This document shows, in pieces, positions 44,301-56,105 of a DNA stretch of 64,000 nt. Positions within the stretch are counted from its first letter, which is position 1, and every line of letters starts with the position of its first letter. Under the pieces are notes generated by a model. That model saw nothing but the letters and a program-made list of their open reading frames with translations. It was not told where the DNA came from and searched no databases. The DNA comes from Marchantia polymorpha subsp. ruderalis (lineage: Eukaryota; Streptophyta; Marchantiopsida; Marchantiales; Marchantiaceae), in NCBI GenBank assembly GCA_037833965.1, contig AP031356.1:26000501-26064500 (forward strand), written 5' to 3'. The position numbers and the translations under genes are program-made.

Positions 44301-47300
44301 AGCTTTGCGGGTACAAGTCGGGAAGGTACAAGTGTGGACCTATGCTGCGAAGCACTCAGGGCCCTATGATTTGAAACACCCGCGTCAGACCAAAAGCAAC
44401 ACGCTAGATTTGGACGAAACTTGTCTCTCAGCTGAAACCCAGAGAGGTTTACCGGTTTCTCAATGCTTCATCCGTTTCCATGGATCACGAGTTTGACTAC
44501 AACGCGGTCGATTACGGATCGTCGGCAGTTAGACGAAGCCACGAGATACGACTGCATTGATCTGTAACGGTTCCCTCCGTTTGCTGCTCTCTTCTCAAAG
44601 AATCTCTCTGAACACATTCATTCATTTTCCTGAAAAAGCTTGCGGCCATGATCCAGGTTTAGAAAGTCCATAAAGAGCTGCAGAATCTGCTGATTACGAA
44701 TGTTCTTGTGGGAATCTGCGAGCGCCGTGTATATTGTCGAGTCTGTGTGGAGTGGCGTTCTGAAACCCCCTAGAAGTTCATGCCCAGAAGGAGTCCCCTG
44801 CTCGAGCAGAGGAAGAGACTGAACACTCCAATACTCGAACGAAAGAGGAGAACGAAATCTCTCTATTGCTGTCCAGTTTATGCCATCGAGAAAATCGTCT
44901 AAGTCAACGATGCTGCTGCATGGAATCTCTTTCCGACGTCTCATGCAACAACGGGTTCGAAGCTTCTATTGGGAGGCTATTGTTTGAGACTGAACGCGGG
45001 TCCGTGATTGTGGAACTCATTTGGAATGATCTGTCAGTAAATATAAAACTTTGGAAATTTAAGAGAGGATTTATCATCGCAAGGACTAATTAAGTGGGAC
45101 TACTAGAGCTCCAGGGTGGTCCAATTGCAGCAGAGCTGTGGAGGAAATGTGGTTCCTGTTATTGAGATTGAGAAGAACAACTGATTGATGCTGTGAAGTT
45201 GATTCCGCCCTCTCTTCTCTTGGCTTTTTGAAGTTTGGGCAAACCAGGCCCGCATACAGTACATGCCTTGGCACTGCACTGCATTCACTTTCACATATCG
45301 TGATTATGCCAGCGGAAAATTAAAGTTTGCAGATGGTTTATTTTATCCCGGCTCTTTTATCTGTTTTGAGCCTTTGGTGTCATCCATATGTTTCTTTGAA
45401 AGTTGGCTTTGTCAGAGTTCTTGCTTCCGCTGCACCTATCTGCCATCATCATTGCCTCTTCATCATGTACTCACGCAAGGCCAAACTGTGGAATTCACCT
45501 GAGTAAATTCATCCGTCTTAATTATATTTACCTTCGAGGGTGAGAAACATTTTGCTTCTGCCCCAGCTCTCAAATTCTAAATAGAGTTTAATTGACGAAA
45601 GTAAAAGGAAGTTTATCTCCTCACAGCATAAGCACCAATTCAACTGTTTTTTTTGTCTCGTGTACAAACGTCTGTGTCCGACAAAGTTATCATGAGAAGG
45701 TGGGGCCAACCAATCCTGACAAGAACATCCACATTCCGATCAAATGTCTTGCTATATTCACACAAAATTGTTCAACGTCATGTTTTCCTGACAGGCCCTT
45801 TCCGGTTTTCTATTCTCTCATTCCCACGAGAACATTCATTACAATATTCGTCAGTGATACTCAATTTGTTGGCATTCACAAAGCAGTCAGACGACTAGGA
45901 AATTCGATTACAATAATTTAGACAAACACATGTTGGAAATTCTAAGCTCCACACCAGCATGGAGGATTATCGCCGGCAGCTTAAAAAAAGCTTTTGATTG
46001 ACTTGAAAGTTTGGATCCTCATTCTTTCTGAGCATGCGCTAATTGTAGTGGATGGGACAGAATGAACAAGAGAAGGAACAAACACAGCACAGTACTTTTT
46101 CTTGATTATTCTACTCTTCTCCCGAGCTCCTCGTCATCAATGCATTCATATTCTTGAACCAGAATGCTCACCGTCAAAGTCGACAGTGTAGTTCCAAGTA
46201 CAGTATCTGCTGATATATATCAAGAGGCTCGAATATCATGACTTTCAATCTTATCTTCATCATTATTGAAAGTCAGGACATTTTACTCAATCTGGTATGG
46301 TGTCCAACTTAGAAAATGAGCGGTATCCAGAAACAATAACCCCTGACATGTGTAGCATATGGTTTTCGTCTCTACCATCTGACTTTACGAGCTTTGATGG
46401 ACCACGTTAGACATGCACGTTTGTATACTCCTTCGCATTGATCTATATCCTCACAAAAGCATCATACATTCTCCTCTTGTTCGTGGATAAGGTTATGTAA
46501 ACATCTTGGTCTCCCCCTTGGGCTCATTGCTCTATATTATATGGAAGAGCTTTCATTGATCATAATTATGTCATGCCAAGTTGGTTCTTGTGTTATATCT
46601 GAGTTGGCTCGTCCGGTTAGAGATCATTTTTGCTCAATTTAGGCGAGTGAGAGGCTTTATACAAGGAGTCTTCAAGTTCATCATATATCTTTTGTGATAA
46701 ATGCAATGTATACTAATTAATGTGAACAAGTTTATCATCCTAAAGCTATATTGAATAATGCAGAGAAATATCATTAAATCTGCGAGATGAGATACATTTC
46801 AAGTATTAACCATCAAAAACCATGTAGTTTAACCTCAGTTAACGATTAGTCAATTTGTTGAGATTTTCATCCGTCATAAACCCATACGACACTATTTTAC
46901 AAGGAGTACAGAAGTTATCTACAATAATATGCAACCATCATGTTGTAGTTTAATTGTGGCCCGGCTAATTTGAAACGGTCATTTACAAAGAAGTCCTAAC
47001 CAGATGTTTTCCGATTGTTTCGATTATTGCCACTCCATGCATCACATTACTGATAAATATATGTAAGGGTCAAGAAGCCACTTAACCTTTTTGCAAACCT
47101 TGTCAGGTACAACCTTGTGAGAAAGCAAATTTCTGTGTTTATTTTTCTATAGTAGACTACCTCATTAGGAGGTGGGAAGTAAACTTTACCGTGACAAAGT
47201 TTTGGATATCTCTCTCAAAACATTTTGGATCCTGCATGTTGAGACATCACCGTGGAGCTTATGATGATGTATTATACCATACTGCAGAGTAAGCCACGTT

Positions 47301-49774
47301 CAGCTTAAAAAGCAACACATATAAAAATGGAGATATTCCTACCGGATACTTCGTGAACTGGAAGAGAAAGATGCGAGCACATCTGAAACAGTTCTTAGAT
47401 TATCCATCCTTTCTTCATATTATCAATTTACACATAACAATGAGTTTCATTTGAAGATAGTCAATACAATGTCATATGATTCCAAGCCGGCACCAAAATT
47501 CTCCTAGACAAGGTTCACGAAACACTTCATTCTCATTCTTTGTTGCATATCACACACAGAAGCAGCATGTCGAGAAGAGAATGTGTTAAACTAGATAAAC
47601 TGTTGCCAGTTTCAAACTTTAATTACTTAACGTCTTTGTCCTTTCCCTTGTGGGGCTTTTTAACGTTATCCCCATGTTCAGTCATTTTCTTAACCTCTGT
47701 GGGTTTTACATGAAATTTACCATATGTATAGCGATCAATATCGCTAGCAATGACAGAGATAACAATTTCATGAATGTGAAAGTTAGTCGTCCTTTCCTGA
47801 CTACCTGGCCCCACTCTAAAGGTACGAGGCTTACGTGCTAAGAGACAGATACGTTCTGTCAGGAGCTATCTGACTCCAGTTCTGACTAGAACAAAAGCCC
47901 ATGGACAACAAGGAGAATGGGAAGAATCAAACCAGGACTCAGCTTTCACCAGACAAGTTCGCAGGGAATATTTGAAATCTTAGATCCAGGTTAATGGTAA
48001 ACAAGTGTTTTAGCCTTCACCTCCGTCTTCATGCCACTCAAGTAGCCAGTCTCATGAAATTTGTTTGATACAAGGCTCATTTGTCGTGTAACGTTGGAAG
48101 AATTTTACAGGAAAAGGAAGAGCACTTTGTAAACAGTGACCAAATCAGGGAGGTACGTGCAGCGAGTTCCAACCTCTATGAAACTGAACCACAGCAGAAA
48201 GGGTTGTACGAGTCAAGCAAACGAGTCACGGAGATTCTCATGCACAGCCAAGTCTTTCCGTATGCACGCAAGTGTAATACTCAATGATCTTTGTTACTCA
48301 TCCACGTCAGGAACGTAAGCTTCAATATGTAGAGTCCTCGGAAGTTGAAAGTACAGACCAACTATTGAGGCCCAGACACCTCAACTCTAGGGGATTATAG
48401 GCAGTAGTGCATATAGATTGAAAGTTTACAGATTCTGTAGCCTTTGAGCTTCCCCGTGATATCTCACTTGGGTTTCAAGCCAATGGATTGGTCGAAGGAG
48501 TTTGAATGAGTGATGTGAACTCATTTTGCACTCAAATGCCAGGATTGACTTTTCGAATCGCTGCAGCCACCACAAACCCACCGTCTGCTTTTATTTGGGC
48601 CGGTTTCTGCCATCCACAAGGTTCGACGTTTGGTTTTTTCAAATCAGATCCTAATATCAGTTCGTCTCGTCTTGGTTTCTGAGTCACACTGCATATGGAC
48701 AAACTACGAACATCATACCATCGAGTGGAACCAAAATGCCTAACCAGGGTGAACGCACCCAGCCCACTCCTAGCATGAGGTGGATCTCCGCATGGAACAA
48801 TGGGGGCTCTCTGTTATGATTATAGAACTTTGTCAGTTGTGATTGTACACAAAGAGCCAGTTAATATACGAGAAAATGGTGAAAACTGAACCATGGCTTT
48901 TCTTGATCGCATCACATTCGTTTGGACAGGAGACTATTTTAAGAGGATCAACCGACATCGCGTATCTCGTTGTATGGTCCAAGCACGTGAAGCATCTTAG
49001 TTGAATGACGTTGTAAATACAAAACGAAAAGAAAGTTTCGTCACGTATAGTGTTCATAATGTATGTAATCAGAGATGTCATACTCTAAATCTGCATAAAA
49101 AAATCCTCTGAAGATGTCCTGGTGAGGCACTTTTCTAGAGATAGATGACTTAAACAATTGCTGTTGCCCTTTGAGGCACGCAATGTATCGATACCCGCAA
49201 GTCACAGCTGTCAAGAATGACTGTCATTCATCTGTGAGAAGAATGGAAACTGCAAGAGTCCACTGAGGCTTTTTGTGCTTTGCTGAAAATGGGGATATTA
49301 GTACCTTTGTCATATCAATTCTGTCCAGAAATCCTCACACCTTCACTACAGTATCTAAATTCAAACCCAAGGCTAAGACGGGCCGAAGAAGTTCCAAGTC
49401 ACATATAAACAGTTACGGTTGATTCTACGAATGCAGAAGTGCCCATGGCCGGGAATGTCTTGTCAACGATCCTTGGCATACGGTGGTCATCATTTATTTT
49501 GTGCTAGAGCCTGTCAGCAGATTAAAATACACAGAAGATACTGAAGGACAGGAGAAGAGAAAAGCCTATGATAATTAATTTCTAAGGTAATTACATCGTA
49601 TCCCATTTGTCCATCTTTTTGGACTCTTGAGGTCTGTTCTGGCCAGCTTCACGAAACATCGAATCGAAATTCGTGTTCCTACGGCTGTTTATGCAACCTA
49701 CCGTGAATTAATGGCACAGAGTCTACGTCTCCATAAGAGGCTCGAGAAAGTACTAGGAAATTCATTATAGTAAA
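38351..49774. other. Long intergenic region, no gene recognised
   Basis: Scattered ORFs of 60-120 codons have no recognisable domains or splice-consistent partners. A 108-codon minus-strand ORF at 44618-44944 starts with ATG but resembles nothing known. Undetected lineage-specific genes or non-coding transcripts remain possible. Confidence 0.4.
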
Positions 49775-50269
49775 TCAGAATGGGACGTTCTTTCCACGTG
49801 AGGTCTCAATTAACTTACGTAACCTCAAATTTCCACTGTACTCGACTACTGTACTGGATCTACTTGGAGAAAGACCTAAAACAGTTGTTTCAAGAAAGTT
49901 AAAGCTGGTCATTGAAGTCGGCGTGATTTCAATAAGCGTCACCTCTTCCATACAATACGCAAAGCATGCATGGCGTCTCCCGAAAGAAGTTGTCCCAAAA
50001 AAGTAAAAGGTGGCCATCGAAGTTGGCGGGATTTCAATAAAGTTCACCCCATCCATACAATATGCAAAACATGTATGGCGTCTGATATTGTTGGAGGATA
50101 AATTCTTTGAAGATTCTTCCACGTGTGACCAATGGAAGACGATCAGATCACAAAAGTCCACAAATTTAATATCCTTTCCTTCTGCACTACTTTCATACAT
50201 ACCTCGGTTCCGTCTTGAAGAGGGTGAGTTCCCGATTCGCTCGTCATTAAACTCCTGGGAAAAATGCAT
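49775..50269 (-). CDS. Hypothetical 164-aa ORF with an in-frame 35-residue tandem repeat
   Basis: It starts with ATG at 50269. Two consecutive blocks, RRHTCFAYCMDGVNFIEIPP and RRHACFAYCMEEVTLIEITP with their following residues, are related copies 35 residues apart; the DNA period is 105 bp (for example 49948 and 50053). Substitutions between them largely preserve chemistry. No family is recognised. It may be chance coding over a tandem duplication. Confidence 0.25.
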   Translation of the reverse strand: MHFSQEFNDERIGNSPSSRRNRGMYESSAEGKDIKFVDFCDLIVFHWSHVEESSKNLSSNNIRRHTCFAYCMDGVNFIEIPPTSMATFYFFGTTSFGRRHACFAYCMEEVTLIEITPTSMTSFNFLETTVLGLSPSRSSTVVEYSGNLRLRKLIETSRGKNVPF

Positions 50270-53200
50270 AATATTGCAACCTACAGCTTGCTCAAAGCTG
50301 TGGGTTTTGGATCAAAGAAAGAGTTTGGATCCATGAACAAAAATATAATCAATCAGCTCTATCACGAGGGTGTTCTGCTGATTGTCCAAACTCCATAAAG
50401 CACAGTGCTAATTTAATCTTATTTCAAAGCTTGTTGACAAACAAGTGCGTACAACTCTGATCAGGTACCTGGCTATGTGAAGATACGGTGGGATACAATA
50501 ACACTACTCGACAAAGTCAGGTCGCAAATTGGAGCCCTCTTCTCTTCCATCTTCTTGTGCGAGTCATGTCAAAACATGTCCGTATATTGTACAAGTCACT
50601 GCAAGGCAGATGCCTTCCCTGAACACGTGTTGGTTGTAACCTGTTCAGTCCTATAGCACCTCCACTTCAAAGTTCAATATGAGGACTTTGCATTGCACCA
50701 TCCAGCAGTTCTTTAGATCAACGACGAACCTGGAGGCGGTGTTAGTCTCACTACAAATATATTAGCAACGGTGATGAGCAAGGGTCAAATCATATATCCA
50801 GGTTCAATGCAAGTTTCAAGTTGCAAACTCAAAGAATCAAAGTCTGCTACTGAGTTTCTAGCAAAGTTTTAATAGGTTTGTAATATACGTCACAACATAA
50901 AGAAAACTGTGAAAAGCAAATACTGCAGTCCATGCAGTCCATGAAACTTGAACGCGGTTATTTTCAAAATGACGAGTTAGCCTCTAGATCCCCGAACACT
51001 GATGTTCAAAGATAAATTTCCAGATATTTATTTCACGTATTGAAGATGTGTATATTGGGTGTCATACAACCATCCAAACCTTCGTCAGGAATAATAGAGT
51101 AAAAAATATTTACAAAGAACAGAATTCCAATGTATTTCCATCAGATCAAAACCCTTAAACTTCTATGGGGATTCATTCATGGCTGGATGACAGTTGCAAA
51201 ATCGATAAAAGTAAAAGTGGTAAGCACCTGACATTTCTTTTGTAAACTACAGAGTATTGGCTTTTACTACTACTCGCACGAACTTAGATTTAGAGCAAAG
51301 TAAACCTGAAGAGAGGAAACAACATTCTAGAAATAAACTTCCAGCTTATGATAAGTGCAGACCAACTACATCATGCCTTTCCTGAGCTACTTTCTGTTCT
51401 TCTCACGTTCAACTGTAAGCATTGTGGTCCAAGGGACGAACAACGTGACAAGTTTTAGCACCGAGTAGTCCTTTTGACAAGTAGTCTTATTGTTTATGGA
51501 GGAATCTCAAAAGAAGCTTTGAAAGCTCCAACGCATTCGTTCTCCAACAACCATGTTCTCCTGTTTCCATGTTTTGTACAACACTTGCACGGAGTGAGAA
51601 AGACGTTTCTTAACGAGCGCAAGATGCTGCCAGTGGAAATTGAGCAGCAGATCGCTGAGCTATTAAAGAAGAATATCCTACAATACAACAAAGCCAAGGA
51701 TTCCGTCTTTGTTGGCTTTCAGTTCGACAAGTTACACATAGGCTCGACCGATCCACCTGTTGTCAAGTACAGGAAATCCAAGATCCAGAGTTTGGAAGTT
51801 CAACCTAGAAAATGTGACGCGAAAATAAAATTAATCGCGATCCGAAGTCAGATGTCATCTTCAGTTAAGGGTTAGAATATGCCAACGTTGGCCACCCACC
51901 GTGTAACGGTTCGTTATTGCTACACTTGACTTCCCTTTGCTTTGTTATCTTTTTCATGCCACTACTTTTTCATTAAAGACTTACCGTTTCATTTGTATTG
52001 CCCATGTCAACATGTTATTCACGTGATGTACAACGACCATGTTATGCAACACTTACAAACAAGACCATAAGAGAACAAGAATTAACACATAACTGTAATG
52101 TTTTCGTGCTGATCATTTATCGTCATTGTATACATTGCAACTTATTCTATAACCATTGCTCTGCAAACAACGTTAATTTATCAAGTATTATTTCATGGTA
52201 CGCAACAGTCCTGTAAATCACGGTTCTAATGAACTTAAATATGGAACATCAGTTTTACAGAGCATTACATATGTAGGTGTACACCTACATATGCAGCAAT
52301 TTACAAACCGTATGACATGTAATGTCTGGACGATCGCATGTTCTCTGAGTGTTGTGGTCAGAAAGACAGTACAAGCTTCATAACTACATGCAGATCTTCG
52401 ATGTTCAGGTCAAGTCACTCAAGGTTGTCGATTGGCTTGACAATAAAGTGGACATAGAAAGCTACTTTGGAAGTACAATTACTAAAGCATAGGTTCCTTT
52501 AATTCCCTACGTACAACGAAGATCTGCTGAAGCTTAATTTCCTATCATTGTGAACGTATTCCTTATTATTCAAACGAGAATGTTACTGGCTTTTTAAGAT
52601 GGCAACGAAGTCCTGATGTCCTACATCTGTTGTGAAGCTGAGAGTAGTTTAAGACACATATTGCTCGGGATCCAGAGGAAATGTGTGATCCATGCAGACG
52701 AGAGACTACCATGCTATGCGCAGTTTACTTTCTGAAGAAAGGTTGGTGTTGGAAGACAGGTTCTTCAGATGAGCACGCTTCTCGAGAATCAGAAGGATTC
52801 GGAAGATCAAAAGGGATGTCAGAAACTGAAAGCACATGTTTGCCACCATCTGCACTTGAAACTGTGGCCACAAGAAAATGACATTCCACTCAATAACTGC
52901 TAATATGTATGGCCTAGTGCGTGTCTATGGTGGGGGTCAAATCAGTCCCCAGCTCTCTTGTGCTCGAAACTGACTTCCTTATCTTCACGTCGCGTTCCTT
53001 CGTTGTACAAGGGCCGCATTACTCATGTCAACTGACCCAAAGGTCAGTTGTACTTTTGAACTTTCCTAAAGGTAAAGTTGGAGTTTCACCAATTTGTTCG
53101 CATAGGGAACTTTCGCACTGGTCCACCTTACACAGTAATCGTTGTGAAAGTTGCTGCATTTTGTTGATCCCTATCGAACCACATAAGAAGAACATCATGA

Positions 53201-53882
53201 CTTGTTCCTTGACAACTCCAAAAGACTCCTATCCTTTCAGAGTTAAAATATTCTGCTGGAGGAGCTGAGCCAAGGGATCAGATCTCAAAAACACAAACTA
53301 GTAGCAAGCTTCGAGAAAATCTCGCTCAGACACTTTGAAGGTCTTGACATATCGCAGCACTGTTCTCACAAAGTGGCGACTCTCGGTGGAAGTGCATGGT
53401 CGCAAAAGCTCTCCAGTTCCTCAGGGGACAAGTTATATAGTACACATAAGAAGATCGCATGACTCCAAAGGCAAAAAAAGATACGTGAGGATTGAGGCTA
53501 CGAGATAGATGGATGATGAAGTCGTACGACCACCAGAAGCATGTCCTGTGCTGCTCAGTGGTAGTTCAAGCCAAGGCCCTAAAATATTGCACGATGGTTT
53601 CTTTCCCGGATCAGTAGAACATCACCAATAGGCTGGCGATTGAGGGCGTTCACAGCTGGATGGCCTGGCTGCTGCCTTCATCGAAACGGGACTCTGAATA
53701 GCCTAAGAACTACTCCAAATCAATGATTCCAAGTCACATATCATGATCGAGTAGGTTCATAATCTAAAACAAAGTTTTCCTGTCATTGGTACACATGGCT
53801 TCAATTACATGGCTTATACATAAAAAGTAAATATAAATAAATCGATAAGATATACATATACATATATATATGCACAGTATGA
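50270..53882. other. Intergenic, no gene recognised
   Basis: No supported coding feature. It contains a perfect 26-bp palindrome at 52268-52293. The 133-codon frame at 51474 begins with TTG and has no known domain. Confidence 0.4.
52268..52293. repeat. Perfect 26-bp palindrome
   Basis: The half-site CATATGTAGGTGT is followed directly by its reverse complement with no spacer. It could extrude as a cruciform or bind a dimeric factor. Confidence 0.9.
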
Positions 53883-54108
53883 ACTTGCAACATGCAACTA
53901 TTCCAGGTGCTACAATGGTTATCCATATTACATCATTATGTATGAACTTCGAGGCAGATCTGAATTGACGTGTTTTTACATACAAGCACTGTGAACATAG
54001 TTAGATTGACAATACATATTACTTGCAACATGCAACTATTCCATGTGGTACTATGGTATTCTATTGCATCCTTCCGAAACTCGAGATAAAATTGAATTGG
54101 CGTGTTTT
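53883..54108. repeat. Direct repeat with 138-bp period
   Basis: ACTTGCAACATGCAACTATT occurs at 53883 and 54021, with GAATTGACGTGTTTTTA and GAATTGGCGTGTTTTTA further along each unit. These are two diverged units. Confidence 0.7.
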
Positions 54109-54524
54109 TATCCGAAATAGCGGGACTTTTGCGTTGTTCATACGTAATTTGCTCGACCAAGAGTTGATTTTCATGGAAACTTGACTGAACATTTGTAACT
54201 TACATAATCAATGAGATTTTTCCTACAAAAATCTTCAATTATTCCTGAACCCACAATCTTGACAAAATCCTCTACACCGATGATATCTGAGTGCACAATC
54301 ATAGATGCATTATATTGATTGATAAATCAATAATGTAGAACTATCGCAAATATATCATCTACTTAGCAATATACGTTAGAATTGATAACATGATTGGTTA
54401 TAGTTTAATTTGAAAACATGGTTTGATTTGCATCAAGATTGAAAAAAACCTAAGATCTATTAATTCCTATTTTTATTTAAAGTATTACTTTTAGATTATA
54501 TGTGATCTTGATAATGGTAATGGT

Positions 54525-56105
54525 AAATAGATCAAGCCCGTAGTACCCAAAGGATCAAAAGGTTGAAAAACACAATACAAACAATCCAACTCCAATCTAG
54601 GAGAGAACCAAAAGAACCCCCTAACTAGTGCCCAAAGCACTAGAACGGAAACAAATAATATCTCTAATGTAACAACCTAAATCATAAGGTTCAAGCTGAA
54701 ACAAAGAATAAAAATTCTCAACAACAACTTTATGAGTCATTCTAATCTCTACATATCTAGTACAAGTAAGAACTACATGCTCTTCATAGTCAACTTTCCT
54801 TCCATCACATAGCCTACAAATACATCCACTCCTATCAATGTTCAACCAACGCACTTCTTCAATTCCAAGACTATGAGATCCTATTCTATGCGTAGCAATA
54901 ATATGACGTAAAGAAGTAGATAACTCCACAAGTAAGTATCCTTGCTCACAATAAACAAGCATAGGATTCACATGAAGTTGATAAAACTTCATTTTGGTGT
55001 CTCGTCTACTCCAAATAATGCTGAGAAATTACTCCTTGATACGCTCGCGTAGGGCAATAGGTTGCAAATTCCAATCAATTTCCGTCACATTTCACCTCAA
55101 AGACCAAGTCACCACATCTACAAACCACCCCTTCGGACGTGTGGCATGCAAAACTTCAAGAGGAAGTTGAGAAGCATCAAGAGATATCACTCTTTTGACG
55201 TAAGTGATAGTCAAAAAGAGAGTTTCAGCCTCAAGAAGTAGACAACATATTTCCGCAAGAAGAATAGCATATGAAGTTTGGATACTCACACCCAATTCTT
55301 CTTGTAAGAAGATCTTTTTGCACCCTCTTCAAACGCTACCAACCTGTATTCTTACAACCAAGACCCCACACTTGTGTTCCATATAAGATAACGGCAAACA
55401 CTAAGCTCCTGAATAGGAATTTTCTAAGACTCCAAGACACTAGATGAGCTACTCTACACCTATTTAGCAATGAATATAGAGCTTTGAAACCAGCTTCTAC
55501 CCTCTTTTGCACACAAAGTGCCCAACTATAATCATAGGAGAAATCAATACCTAAATATTTATAACTCTTCACTTGTTACCATTCTAATTCTTTGTAAAAG
55601 AAAGAAAACTTGGATCTAATGCCCACAAGAATGACTTTGGACTTCTCTAAATCAACCTCTATCTAATTTTGAGCACAAAAGCTAGCCAAAGTGTCAAGGT
55701 GTTTCTGTAAACTAATGGTATCACGGGCTAATATGATATCATTTGCATGCAAAGAGCTTTGATGACAAAGCTTACATGTTTGACATCTTCACTATCATAC
55801 TACTCTAACCACTTTTCTATATCATCCATGAAAACTCCAAAGAGAGTATGGGAGAGAGTACAACCTTGAATTAGTTTAATGGTACTCAAAATCTCTTCGG
55901 TTTGAGAAGTGTTGATCTTGGCCCGAACGGAGTGATATAATGTGGACACCGATGCTAAAAGATCTTATGGTACTCCAATGGTTTGCAATCTTTGCCATAA
56001 AAGCTAAGGAATTACCATTTCAAAAGCTTTCTTGAAATCAATGAAGGCACAAAACAAAGCTTTTTCCATTACCCTTGAATAAGGAATAAAATCTTTTAAA
56101 TTACA
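54525..56105 (-). mobile_element. 5'-truncated LINE (non-LTR retrotransposon) reverse transcriptase
   Basis: On the minus strand, right to left, RT motifs appear in several frames: ALFCAFIDFKKAFEMV (about 56070-56020), a QGC-LS-TLFG-like block (about 55890-55850), the active-site region now reading ACNDI where ADDI is expected (about 55735), KSYKYLGIDFSYDYSW (about 55572-55520), and a C-terminal CRLC...EEH...C zinc-like motif (about 54815-54760). The order is that of LINE ORF2 from RT motif 3 to the carboxy end, so the 5' half is missing, as usual for truncated insertions. Its 3' side ends near a short ATTACC-type repeat at about 54513-54527. It is inactive through many stops. Confidence 0.75.

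Noticed and set aside
44618..44944. 108-codon minus-strand ORF starting with ATG
   Set aside because: There is no homology, no flanking exons and no composition signal; the length is within chance for a region of this size.
51474..51875. 133-codon plus-strand ORF
   Set aside because: It starts with TTG, has no recognisable domain, no clear splice partners and lies in gene-poor DNA; likely chance.
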